From Pseudomonas siliginis (lineage in GTDB: Bacteria; Pseudomonadota; Gammaproteobacteria; Pseudomonadales; Pseudomonadaceae): DNA of 64,000 nucleotides. Position 1 is the first letter of the stretch, and each line of letters starts with the position of its first letter. The stretch covers positions 298,639 through 362,638 of the forward strand of contig NZ_JAHSTW010000007.1 in assembly GCF_019145195.1 (NCBI RefSeq), given 5' to 3'. This document shows, piece by piece, positions 34,140 through 41,939 of this stretch. The position numbers were made by a program, and so were the translations under genes. The notes beneath the pieces were generated by a model. The model was not told where the DNA came from, did no database searches, and saw only the letters and a list, made by a program, of their open reading frames with translations.

Positions 34140-35928
34140 TACCAACGTGATCAACCTTCGGCCAGAAGCCGCAACCATCGCGCCTGCTCGGCCTTGCTGG
34201 GCGGTGTATGAGCACTGGGTGACCAACGAGAACGGCCGCAAGTTGCGCCCTGGCGTTTACTGGCACAGCTTCAAGCGCACCGCTGCGGATCAGGACGACG
34301 CCGAGAACGACGCTACCGACAGGCCGATCAGCGATGAGTGGATCTCAAGCCCAGTCATGGTCGTGGCGCGTACCACCAATAGTGACGACGGCAGCGAGGG
34401 CCGGCTCCTGCGTCTGGTTACAGAGGGCGGGATCAAGGAATGGATCATTGCCATGGAAGTATTCGGCGGCAGCGGCGAGGACGCCCGGCGCGCGTTGTTC
34501 GGTATGGGCGTCATCATCGCTCTGAAGAAGCGCGGCACGTTCATGGAATACCTGCTCGACCAGCACCCCGCCGAAATATTCGCCACCACCAGCCGGCCGG
34601 GCTGGCACGAGTCGGGCGCATTCGTACTGCCCGGGCGAACGATCGGCGCCGCAAACGTGCGGTACCAAGCGAGCAACAAGGCTCAGGTGCTGTTCAGTCA
34701 GCGCGGCGAGTTAGCGCTATGGCAGTCGCAGGTGGCAGCCAAGTGCGCGGGTAATCCGGTACTGACTCTAGCGATTGGCTGCTCTCTGGCCGGCCCGCTG
34801 CTGAGTTTGGTCGGCGTGCTAGGTGGCGGGGTTCACCTTGTGGGTGACAGCTCAAGCGGCAAATCTCTGGCCCAACTGATCGGATCGTCGGTGTGGGGCG
34901 ACCCGGGCGTATTTGCCGCTAGTTGGGACATGACCAAGGGCGGCCTTGAGATAGAGGCGTCGAGCCGTAACGACACCATCCTGCCGCTGGATGAGATCAA
35001 ACGCGCCGACCCTAAGCGGGTGCAGGAAATGGCCTACTCCCTCGCCAATGGACAGGGCAAAGGCACCATGACCCGGGAGCGAGAAGCCCGAGGCAAACTA
35101 AGCTGGCGCCTGCTGACGCTCTCCAGCGGTGAGCGCTCACTCTCCGAGCACGCCGCCATCTCCGGCAACGCCGCCCATGCTGGGGCCGAGTTGCGCATGG
35201 TCGACGTGAACGCCGGCACCCGCACGCACAGAGCCTTTGACGAACTACACGGGCTTGAGGGCGCGGACTTCCACCGGCAGCTCACCGTCGCGGTCGGCGC
35301 CCACCATGGCCACCTTGGGCCAGCCTTCGTGGAGCGCCTTGTCGCAGCCGACGATAAGCCAGGCTTGCTCAGCGACTTTGACGGCATCCGCGCCCAGTTC
35401 GTCGAGGACAACGCCCAGGCCGGGCGCGTAGCTGATCGGTTCGCCGTGATCGCACTTGCGGGGGAGATGGCCATCGCTTTCGGCTTGCTGCCTTGGGAAC
35501 AAGGGACCGCCCTCGCCGACTGCCGCCTGCTTTATGGGGAATGGCTCTCACGAGTAGGTGGCGGTAACGCAGAGGATCGCCAGATCCTGGCCGGCATCCT
35601 CGACTTCATCGACAAACACGGCAGCAGCCGGTTTTCCGATGTCGATGCCACGGAGGTGGATGCCAAGGTCTTCAACCGCGCCGGCTACTGGGAGCTGGTA
35701 GCGGGCAAGCGGCTCTACCTGTTCAACAAGTCCGCACTCGTCGAGGCCGCCCACGGATTCGGCCTCACTCGCGTGATCAAGGCACTGGAAGTTGGTGGGG
35801 CCTTGGCCAAGCGCGACACCGATCGCGATAGCCGCAAAACAAAAAAGTACCGCATCCCTGCCGGCGGGTCGGCTCGCCTGTACGTCATCGATCCCGAAGC
35901 AATGGACAGCGAAGGAGGCGGCGCATGA
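34126..35928 (+). CDS. DUF927 replicative helicase-like ATPase
   Basis: A 600-residue protein with the Walker A motif GDSSSGKS at residues 240-247, a DEIKRADPKR region fitting Walker B, and the DUF927 layout of helicase domains that in P4-like elements work with a Toprim primase in place of a fused alpha protein. A C-terminal winged-helix-like part (RKTKKYRIPAGGSARLYVI) could read DNA. The ATG at 34126 overlaps the primase stop by 14 bases; an upstream frame to 33958 lies in the primase gene. The iteron array starts about 50 bases past its stop. Confidence 0.85.
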   Translation: MAKPDTNVINLRPEAATIAPARPCWAVYEHWVTNENGRKLRPGVYWHSFKRTAADQDDAENDATDRPISDEWISSPVMVVARTTNSDDGSEGRLLRLVTEGGIKEWIIAMEVFGGSGEDARRALFGMGVIIALKKRGTFMEYLLDQHPAEIFATTSRPGWHESGAFVLPGRTIGAANVRYQASNKAQVLFSQRGELALWQSQVAAKCAGNPVLTLAIGCSLAGPLLSLVGVLGGGVHLVGDSSSGKSLAQLIGSSVWGDPGVFAASWDMTKGGLEIEASSRNDTILPLDEIKRADPKRVQEMAYSLANGQGKGTMTREREARGKLSWRLLTLSSGERSLSEHAAISGNAAHAGAELRMVDVNAGTRTHRAFDELHGLEGADFHRQLTVAVGAHHGHLGPAFVERLVAADDKPGLLSDFDGIRAQFVEDNAQAGRVADRFAVIALAGEMAIAFGLLPWEQGTALADCRLLYGEWLSRVGGGNAEDRQILAGILDFIDKHGSSRFSDVDATEVDAKVFNRAGYWELVAGKRLYLFNKSALVEAAHGFGLTRVIKALEVGGALAKRDTDRDSRKTKKYRIPAGGSARLYVIDPEAMDSEGGGA

Positions 35929-36083
35929 TCACCATATCTACCAGGTACGAATGCCCGAGTTCACAGGAACCTATAAACGTGGGGAACAGGGGGAACGGGG
36001 GAACAGCCAGTAAAACCGTGGCCTGTAGCCGTTCCCCCTTATTGAATGTATGGGGAACAGGGGGAACACAAACATGTTTTTGA
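35925..36083 (+). CDS. Short frame through the iterons, doubtful
   Basis: A 52-codon frame starts with an ATGA overlap on the helicase stop and runs into the iteron array, so the second half of the product is dictated by the repeats (NVGNRGNGG, WGTGGTQ). The overlap suggests coupled translation, but the repeats look selected as DNA, so this may be only an accidental frame. Confidence 0.25.
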   Translation: MITISTRYECPSSQEPINVGNRGNGGTASKTVACSRSPLLNVWGTGGTQTCF

Positions 36084-36210
36084 ATATATGCATGCTCGCC
36101 TCCCCTAACGTTCGGTTATCACTGTTCCCCACAAAAAAACGTGGGGAACAGAATCCCCCTCTGGAAGCCCCGGAAACATTGGCTGTTCCCACTGTTCCCC
36201 CGTTCCCCCG
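35981..36210. repeat. GGGGAACAG iteron array, probable replication origin
   Basis: About eleven copies of GGGGAAC(A/G) in both orientations. Plus strand: 35981, 35990, 35998, 36052, 36061, 36143. Minus strand, read as GTTCCCC: 36031, 36122, 36183 (one change), 36192, 36202. Several copies abut or overlap, and AT-rich stretches lie between (36070-36090) and after them (36210-36222). Phage P4 alpha protein recognises similar type I iterons (GGTGAACAG) in ori and crr; with primase and helicase genes just upstream this is the most likely origin. Confidence 0.7.
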
Positions 36211-36264
36211 ATTTTTTTCTAGAGACACATATGGGCAATGGAGCAATCAGGCCGAGGTGACGAC

Positions 36265-36573
36265 ATGAGCCTCCTCTCCGGCCTGCTCGATCACATGCCG
36301 CCAGCCGTGAACGGTACAGACTCGCCAAGAGTGGATAGTCGACCTCGCCCGCTCCTGGTGCTGGCCACTCGGGTCGAACGCCCTGCTCGGATTATCACCG
36401 GCCCACACGCAAACGCCGCCACCGCTACGCCTGAGTGGCGCCACGCCCGTGACCTATACCTTAACCACATCATGGTGTGTAGAGCCTGCTACGCGCCCAT
36501 AGCCCGCCATTGCACGGCTGGTTCTGATCTGCGAATGGACTACGAAAACACACCGATGGAAGCGCACTTCTAG
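36265..36573 (+). CDS. Small Cys/His-containing element protein, unknown
   Basis: A 102-residue protein starting MSLLSGLLDHMPPAVNGTDS, with GAGGTGAC as ribosome site. Its C-terminal third contains CRACYAPIARHC, a possible zinc-binding CxxC-HC cluster. Proteins of this kind follow the helicase gene in several pseudomonad prophages, but no function is known. An in-frame ATG at 36238 is also possible. Confidence 0.6.
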   Translation: MSLLSGLLDHMPPAVNGTDSPRVDSRPRPLLVLATRVERPARIITGPHANAATATPEWRHARDLYLNHIMVCRACYAPIARHCTAGSDLRMDYENTPMEAHF

Positions 36574-36668
36574 GTGTAGGTGCGCGCGACAACGAGCAAA
36601 GCCACCGGGGCATTCCGCCCCTACTCAGCCAAAGCCCGCCGCAAGCAGGCGCCCTGTAGGAAACACAT

Positions 36669-36977
36669 ATGACTCTCCCCACCCCGATTAATCGCCTTTC
36701 GACTCCGCTCGGCATCACCGATCCTGTGCTACTGCGCGTGCTGCGTGAGCACGCCAACCAGGTTAATCAGCTCACAGAAGGACGTATTGCTGCCTTCTAC
36801 TCTGCGCTCACTGCCGCGCCATCCAGCGGCCCTTGGATGCAGGGAGACTCCGTGAAGAACTCGGCGCCGTCGGAGTTAGGCACCGCCGGCTCCAAATACG
36901 TGATCGAAGGTTGGGTGTGTGTCGTCTCGGGCACGCCAGGAACATGGGTTCAAAAGCGCTTTCTGACGGGCAACTGA
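36669..36977 (+). CDS. Phage-type hypothetical protein
   Basis: A 102-residue protein starting MTLPTPINRLSTPLGITDPV, with WMQGDSVKNSAPSELGTAGSKYVIEGW in its second half, a segment resembling small beta-rich proteins near tail and neck genes in pseudomonad prophages. Good TAGGAAAC ribosome site. Function unknown. Confidence 0.6.
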   Translation: MTLPTPINRLSTPLGITDPVLLRVLREHANQVNQLTEGRIAAFYSALTAAPSSGPWMQGDSVKNSAPSELGTAGSKYVIEGWVCVVSGTPGTWVQKRFLTGN

Positions 36978-37033
36978 TGAGCAACTCAATGCTGGTACTC
37001 GTTAACCAGACCTGAAAAGGAGGAGGAAAACCC

Positions 37034-37063
37034 CGGAGCTGGGGTGCTCGCCAGCTCCGTTTG
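37034..37063 (+). terminator. Hairpin after the phage-type gene
   Basis: CGGAGCTGG (37034-37042) pairs with CCAGCTCCG (37051-37059) around an 8-base loop; the following T tract is short (TTT), so termination may be weak. The strong GGAGGAGG tract just before it (37020-37027) has no start codon that gives a credible gene. Confidence 0.35.
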
Positions 37064-37180
37064 CACACTCAGGATTCGACATATAGGACAGCACGACCGG
37101 CCTTCAAACCACTGTTCAAATATACAGATAAGGCAAAATCTGCTAATATTAGGTTATAACCTTGCATCGGAGAATGAGTT

Positions 37181-37351
37181 ATGAGCAACAAGACCCGAGG
37201 CCATCAAACCAAGCCAACCCGCGCAGAGATCAGCGCCGCATATGAGCGCCTGCGTCTCGCAGCGAACTCTGGAAGCGTACAAGCGAATGCCGCACTGATT
37301 GCCTTGGCAGAACGCCGTCCTCTGCTACCTATGGAGGATTTAGTCGCATGA
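37181..37351 (+). CDS. Small protein upstream of the ejection-like gene
   Basis: A 56-residue protein starting MSNKTRGHQTKPTRAEISAA and ending LLPMEDLVA. It is basic at the N-terminus and helical after it. A GGAG ribosome site lies upstream, and the ATGA overlap at 37348 couples it to the next gene. Not recognised; possibly a chaperone or partner of the large protein. Confidence 0.6.
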   Translation: MSNKTRGHQTKPTRAEISAAYERLRLAANSGSVQANAALIALAERRPLLPMEDLVA

Positions 37352-39111
37352 ATGAAATCCGTTCCAGTATTCCGACGAGAGAATCCAGTATGGCAATTGA
37401 TCCAAGCTCGATTCAGTGGGATGACGAACTGCAGATTGATCCGGCCGGCATCACGTGGGATGACGCACCTGATCAGGTGATGCCGGAGCAAGCCGTGCCA
37501 GAACCTGCCGCGCAAATGTCCGGTCTATCCCATCAGGCGGGCCGCTTCGGCAATCTGCCGGCACTGCCAGACAACGCCGGCAAGCAGCTGATGCAAGACG
37601 CTGGCAACATCCTCGGCGGAGCCCTGCGCGGCGCTGGCTCGATCGGCGCAACCATCGTCGCGCCCTATGACATCGTGCAGGACTTGCGGGCGGGCAAAGG
37701 GTTGTCGCTGGAATCCAACCGTCAGCGCCGGGCCGATATGGACTGGGCGCTTCAGGATCTCGGCGCGCAGCCTGACTCACTTGCGTTCAAGGGCGGCAAG
37801 CTCGGCGCTGAAATTGCCGGCACGGCCGGTGTTGGCGGCGCACTCGCCAAGGGCGCTGCAATGCTTCCGGGCGCCGCCAAGATTGCCCCGCTGATCGAAT
37901 CGATTGGCTCCGGCGGGTTCCGCAATGGCGGCTTACAAGGGTTGACTGGGCTGGCGACTCGCGGCCTTGGCGGCGCTATCACGGGCGGCGCGGCGGCCGG
38001 GTTGGTCAATCCGGAAGATGCTGGGCTTGGTGCACTAGTTGGTGGCGCAATCCCAGGTGCCACGGCGGCTGTCGGTTCTACTACGCGCGGACTTGGCCGG
38101 GCCCTGCGAGGCGGAGAGGTTAAACCCGCCGTGAGCGCACTCGCACAAAGGGCTGAAGACCTTGGCATCAGCATCCCAAGCGATCGGATCGTCAACAGCA
38201 AGCCATTGAACGCCCTGGCCGCATCGCTGGAATATATGCCGCTCAGTGGTCGATCTGCAACGCTCTCGAACATGCAAAACCAGCTCAATCGCGCCGTTAG
38301 CCGAACGGTCGGCCAAGATTCGCCAGATGTAAATATGGCGCTTCGCAATGCTAGGCAAGATCTTGGATCGAAGTTCGAAACAGTGCTGCAGAGCAACAAG
38401 GTCAAGGTTGATGACCAATTTCTGCAAGATCTGGTAGAGCAGGGCCAGCGCGCCACAAGCGAACTGGAAACCGGACAGGCCAGCATCATTCAGAAGCAGA
38501 TCGAGGAAATCCTTGGCAAGGCGCAGAACGGCGAGATCGACGGCCAAGCGGCCTACAACATCAAGAAGACACTCGACCGAATCGGCCAGCGCAACAGCCC
38601 GGAAGCCTACTATGCCAGCGACCTTCGCAAGTCACTGATGGGCGCGCTCAACCGCTCGCTGTCGCCGGCCGATGCGGCTGATTTCGCCACGGTTCGCCAG
38701 CAGTACGGCACGATGCTTGATCTGGAGAAGATGGCTCAGAACGGCGCAGAGGGGAACATCTCGATCGCCCGGTTGGCCAATATGAAGAACATCGGCAACC
38801 CTGAGCTGCAGGATCTGGCTGACATCAGCGCACAGTTCCTACGGTCACGGGAAAGCCCGCATGGCGCCATGCAGCGCTTGATGCTCGGCGGCCTTGGTGC
38901 TGCGGGCGCTGGCTCTGGATTCGTCCCACCGCTGCTGTTCGGTGGGGCCATGGTGGCAGGCCGGGGAGCCAATGCTGCCCTGAACAGTAATGCGTTGCGC
39001 GGCTTGCTAATGAGAGCGCCAAGCCAAGAAGGCGGTCTACTGTCTCACGGCGCGGAAAAGGCGAACAGGGTGTTTCCTCTTCTGGCGCCGCAACTGGTCA
39101 ACGACCAGTAA
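37348..39111 (+). CDS. Phage ejection/DNA-transfer-like protein
   Basis: A 587-residue protein. The N-terminal 70 residues are acidic with short repeats (IQWDDELQIDPAGITWDDAP). Residues about 85-250 are Gly/Ala-rich amphipathic and hydrophobic segments (ILGGALRGAGSIGATIVA, LGAEIAGTAGVGGALAKGAA, LGALVGGAIPGATAAVG), the middle is helical and Gln-rich, and a hydrophobic Gly/Ala tail follows. This is the look of podovirus internal virion proteins that leave the capsid and cross the envelope. No capsid gene is present in the element. An alternative is a membrane-active toxin or structural remnant. Confidence 0.6.
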   Translation: MNEIRSSIPTRESSMAIDPSSIQWDDELQIDPAGITWDDAPDQVMPEQAVPEPAAQMSGLSHQAGRFGNLPALPDNAGKQLMQDAGNILGGALRGAGSIGATIVAPYDIVQDLRAGKGLSLESNRQRRADMDWALQDLGAQPDSLAFKGGKLGAEIAGTAGVGGALAKGAAMLPGAAKIAPLIESIGSGGFRNGGLQGLTGLATRGLGGAITGGAAAGLVNPEDAGLGALVGGAIPGATAAVGSTTRGLGRALRGGEVKPAVSALAQRAEDLGISIPSDRIVNSKPLNALAASLEYMPLSGRSATLSNMQNQLNRAVSRTVGQDSPDVNMALRNARQDLGSKFETVLQSNKVKVDDQFLQDLVEQGQRATSELETGQASIIQKQIEEILGKAQNGEIDGQAAYNIKKTLDRIGQRNSPEAYYASDLRKSLMGALNRSLSPADAADFATVRQQYGTMLDLEKMAQNGAEGNISIARLANMKNIGNPELQDLADISAQFLRSRESPHGAMQRLMLGGLGAAGAGSGFVPPLLFGGAMVAGRGANAALNSNALRGLLMRAPSQEGGLLSHGAEKANRVFPLLAPQLVNDQ

Positions 39112-39205
39112 GGCCGAGCCAGAAGCCGTAAATGCCGGCGCCGATCACGATTGCAACGCCTTTCCAGATCATGAAGTCGATCATCGTAAAGTCCGAGAAA
39201 TCCAC
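39098..39205 (-). CDS. 35-residue single-pass membrane protein
   Basis: Minus-strand frame from GTG at 39205 to TGA at 39098: MDFSDFTMIDFMIWKGVAIV and then IGAGIYGFWLGLTGR, one clear hydrophobic segment (about residues 11-29) with a basic C-terminus. A GGAGGT ribosome site lies 5 bases before the GTG. It overlaps the end of the ejection-like gene by 14 bases in antisense. Small proteins of this type occur in pseudomonad prophages. Confidence 0.6.
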   Translation of the reverse strand: MDFSDFTMIDFMIWKGVAIVIGAGIYGFWLGLTGR

Positions 39206-39213
39206 CAAGACCT

Positions 39214-39240
39214 CCAAGCCCGCCGACGCGGGCTTTTTTC
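39214..39240 (+). terminator. Terminator after the ejection-like gene
   Basis: AAGCCCGC pairs with GCGGGCTT around loop CGAC, followed by TTTT. It also lies immediately upstream of the minus-strand small gene. Confidence 0.75.
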
Positions 39241-39470
39241 TGAGGGGGCTAGAACATCATGGGCTACCGGAGCGGTCCCCAAGCCGTCATTGAGTCTAGT
39301 CGCTCCGCAGCGCTAGGAAGGTCAACTATCTTGACCGTTAATAAGGTATACACGCGTTGGTAACCACTTGCAGTAACCACCAAAATTAAGAACCAGAAAC
39401 CGCCCAGTCTGAGAATTTGTTTACACTGAAAGTTCAGCCCCAACTCTGAAGTCGACCAAGGAACTTCTGC

Positions 39471-39887
39471 GTGAGCGTAAACCCGAATGAGAGGAAAGCC
39501 GCACTTAGACACGCCATCGTGATAGAGGATGAGATGGTCGTCCGAGTTCTTTTGGAAGAGGCGCTCGCAGAAATTGGATTTACATCGTCCGCCTTTGATA
39601 ACGCCGCGGCAGCGCTCACCCATCTGGGAGATGTGAACGGCGAGTGCTCGCTGATCATTGCGGATCAGGGACTGCCAGGAGGCATTCAGGGGACTGACCT
39701 TATTCGCTTGGCAAGAGAAACTTGGCCAGACATTCCCTCAATTCTCACCTCTGGTTATCACGTCGACGACCAGATAATCCCTCCGTCGACCATCTACCTT
39801 CACAAACCTTACACACTTGAGGAACTGGAGCTGACTATCGCAGCAGTTCTTCAGGCGGATACCGGAGATAGTGACCAAGCGCGGTGA
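39471..39887 (+). CDS. Stand-alone response-regulator receiver domain
   Basis: A 138-residue CheY-like protein starting with GTG. It has the acidic pocket IVIEDEMVVR, the phosphoacceptor aspartate in IIADQGLPGG, the Thr/Ser position in ILTSGYH and the conserved lysine in LHKPYTLEEL. There is no output domain and no histidine kinase nearby in the element. It may tap into a host two-component system. Its last codons overlap the start of the repeat array at 39871. Confidence 0.85.
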   Translation: MSVNPNERKAALRHAIVIEDEMVVRVLLEEALAEIGFTSSAFDNAAAALTHLGDVNGECSLIIADQGLPGGIQGTDLIRLARETWPDIPSILTSGYHVDDQIIPPSTIYLHKPYTLEELELTIAAVLQADTGDSDQAR

Positions 39888-40314
39888 CCAGCATCAGTGA
39901 CCACCTCCGCTTTCCCTGTCATCGTCGGCACAGGTGCCCGTGACTTGGTTGCCACTCAGGTTGCCAGGGTATTCCGAGTTTTTGGGGGCCATAAAAAGGA
40001 ACAGGCGCCCATACCGACGTCGTGTAACTGGGCAGGCTGTTACAGCCCCTGTTACAGCAAAACACGCTGTTTCACGCAGCGCTTCACGTGCAGATTTCGC
40101 GCACCCGAGCTGTGTAAAAAACCACAAAGTACGCAGGCTGGTACGCGCCATAAGTACGCGATCTGGTGCGCGTGCCGCTCAAGTTCGCACTCGAGGTTCG
40201 CACTTCTGGTTCGCACCCGCCAATGCGAACCCTGCTGTCGGTTACCAGCGCCGTTACCACGAAAAGTTACCAAAACGGTTTATTGCCAAGTGTCAGGTTT
40301 CCACGCGGTTTCCA
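39871..40314. repeat. Array of paired 7-mers at 11-13-base steps
   Basis: Successive groups of identical short words, each repeated two to four times at a step of 11-13 bases, with the word changing from group to group: GTGACCA (39871, 39884, 39897); GTTGCCA (39948, 39960); CTGTTACAG (40037, 40049); GTTTCAC/GCTTCAC (40069, 40081); GTACGC and GTGCGC (40129, 40141, 40154, 40166); GTTCGCA (40183, 40196, 40209); GTTACCA (40241, 40253, 40266); GTTTCCA (40297, 40308). All fit a loose GTtnCCA theme. No credible protein-coding frame explains it. Confidence 0.75.
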
Positions 40315-40465
40315 CAGTATCGCAGCGGATGACACTGGCAACCCTGCCACCGACCGATCCAGGCAGACAGTCGTTTGCTGGAAAACTTCGGTATTCTTCA
40401 CAGGAATTGTGATTGTCAGCTCCATCCAATGCGCAGTCGACTCAACGAACAATAGGGAAATAGTT

Positions 40466-41161
40466 ATGGGTGAGATCAACATCCCTCGCTCCGAGCGAGA
40501 TGCTTTGAAAGCAGTTGATACCGATTTGTTGGATAAACTCATCGAGCAGTGCGTCGCAGACGAGTGCCCAGGCGCTTTGCAGCAACTCCGCCTTGAAGCC
40601 TGCGGGCCGTACGTCGCTTCGGAGTTCCGAACGTTCAAGAGGACGCTGACAGAACACGGCAACGCGAAAGCGCCGAAAAAGAGAGAGGAGACGGTATATA
40701 ACGTTCGGCGTGCTGGCGATGATTTAGCACATGCTATCTCGCAGATGAAGTCCCGGCTGGAGACCGAAGAGAAAGAGGACCAACTCTTCTTCGTCGATGA
40801 CCAGCTCATCGAGCCCTCCTATTTCGGCGAACGGCTAACTGTGCGAGTGGGCTATCGCTGGCGTCGAGCACTCACTGATGGGTGGGAGATCGGCAGCATT
40901 ACCTTTATCCACAATGCGTGTTCTAGCCTCAGCTATGTAATGCCGGCCACTCAGCGTAAGCCGAGTACCGCCAAATTGAAGCAAGAGCTGCAGGACAAGC
41001 TCAGGGATGAGTGGAGGCATCTGATGAGCTTGGGGCTTCAAGCTGTCCGGCAGTATTTCAGGAACGGATGTGATGGCTCAGAGATTCCGGAAACATTCCA
41101 CGTGAGCGCCGCGCGAGGACTGAACAACTACAGTGCAGACTTTTGGGCTGCAGCGTCTTGA
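40466..41161 (+). CDS. Unknown 231-residue cargo protein
   Basis: Not recognised. It starts MGEINIPRSERDALKAVDTD; the N-terminal half is helical and charged (EQCVADECPGALQQLRLEAC, MKSRLETEEKEDQLFFVDDQ) and the C-terminal part has beta-like segments (LTVRVGYRWRRALTDGWEIG) followed by helices. No signal peptide or membrane segment. Lies between the 7-mer array and a convergent small gene. Confidence 0.6.
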   Translation: MGEINIPRSERDALKAVDTDLLDKLIEQCVADECPGALQQLRLEACGPYVASEFRTFKRTLTEHGNAKAPKKREETVYNVRRAGDDLAHAISQMKSRLETEEKEDQLFFVDDQLIEPSYFGERLTVRVGYRWRRALTDGWEIGSITFIHNACSSLSYVMPATQRKPSTAKLKQELQDKLRDEWRHLMSLGLQAVRQYFRNGCDGSEIPETFHVSAARGLNNYSADFWAAAS

Positions 41162-41210
41162 GTGCCTTATCAAATAGCCACCGTTTGAAGGTGGCAGCAT
41201 TCGGTCTTGG

Positions 41211-41243
41211 ACGGCTGGTAACCGCTACGGCGGTTCCAGCCGT
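41211..41243. terminator. Two-step hairpin between convergent genes
   Basis: ACGGCTGG (41211-41218) pairs with CCAGCCGT (41236-41243), with an inner stem AACCGC/GCGGTT (41220-41225/41230-41235) and loop TACG. It has no T tract but lies between convergent stop codons, so it may stop transcription from both sides. A smaller hairpin GCCACC/GGTGGC lies at about 41177-41195. Confidence 0.45.
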
Positions 41244-41248
41244 GGCAC

Positions 41249-41470
41249 TCAGAGCTTGAAAAACTTGCGTGCTTTTTCTAACTGATCTTGCACATGAGCA
41301 GGTGTTGCTCCCTGCAGAATACGTGTGATCTCCCCTTCGATTTCTGCCCACAACACACCGTCACGCTTGATGATTTTGCGTGCTTCTCGTGCTTGCTGCT
41401 CCTCCATTGGATGCCCAGCAAAGCGCTTATCAACAAGGCCGAATGACTTTTTGAGATGAGTTTTCCACAT
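41249..41470 (-). CDS. Small basic element protein, unknown
   Basis: A 73-residue protein, MWKTHLKKSFGLVDKRFAGH at the start, rich in Lys, Arg and Glu, mostly helical. A strong GGAAGGGG ribosome site precedes the ATG. No family recognised; size and charge would suit a regulator or toxin-antitoxin component but nothing proves it. Confidence 0.6.
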   Translation of the reverse strand: MWKTHLKKSFGLVDKRFAGHPMEEQQAREARKIIKRDGVLWAEIEGEITRILQGATPAHVQDQLEKARKFFKL

Positions 41471-41568
41471 AGCGATCCCCTTCCATTGAAAGGCAGCAGC
41501 ATGACAGCTTCTTTCTGGCGATAAAACTGAGATTCAGAGGATCAGGGATTAACTGGGTTCAGTGTTGA

Positions 41569-41589
41569 AATCTACACTCCGTGTAGATT
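41569..41589. promoter_or_regulatory. Palindromic operator candidate
   Basis: Perfect dyad AATCTACAC-TCC-GTGTAGATT, nine-base arms around three bases. It lies about 100 bases upstream of the minus-strand gene at 41470. Likely a repressor site of the element; the binding protein is unknown. Confidence 0.5.
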
Positions 41590-41709
41590 CCGACACGCAA
41601 CGGCCGCGTCCTGAAAACAGGGTGAGAATGCCACAGTGTGGCGCTGTGACCACACTTTTGCGTTGGCGTGTAATCGGTCAACTCGGCACCTTCTCGCACC
41701 TCCGAAGCC

Positions 41710-41771
41710 GGCTATACACAACCCCCTAGGCATCGCTTAAACAATGGCTATACACAACCCCCTAGGCATCG
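41710..41771. repeat. Two 26-base direct repeats
   Basis: Identical 26-base copies, beginning GGCTATACACAACC and ending AGGCATCG, at 41710-41735 and 41746-41771, 36 bases apart start to start. Confidence 0.9.
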
Positions 41772-41805
41772 AGCACTTCCAGTTACTCGAAACGCGTGTC
41801 GACGA

Positions 41806-41847
41806 GTGAGCAGTGAGCAGTGAGCAGTGAGCAGTGAGCAGTGAGCA
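41806..41847. repeat. Six tandem copies of GTGAGCA
   Basis: Perfect 7-base tandem repeat, six full units from 41806 to 41847. Such a tract is prone to slipped-strand copy-number change; it lies about 90 bases upstream of the LexA-type box. Confidence 0.95.
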
Positions 41848-41939
41848 GCTTGTGCCATGCGCTGGGTGTCAATGCCGATGACCGACGCTGCTACGCTTTC
41901 GTTTTCACGGTGGGAGTCGAAGCTAGGTTTCTTGCTTAA

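Noticed and set aside
36050..36268. A 72-codon frame through the iterons
   Set aside because: It has no ribosome site and its sequence is set by the GGGGAACAG repeats.
39871..40314. 7-mer array considered as CRISPR
   Set aside because: Repeat words are too short, spacers are about five bases, and the word changes along the array.
39897..40412. A 171-codon plus-strand frame across the 7-mer array
   Set aside because: The product is compositionally odd, has no ribosome site, and the frame follows the DNA repeats rather than a protein pattern.
41710..41847. Direct repeats considered as a CRISPR array
   Set aside because: There are only two 26-base repeats with a 10-base gap, the 7-mer units are directly tandem without spacers, and no cas gene is present.
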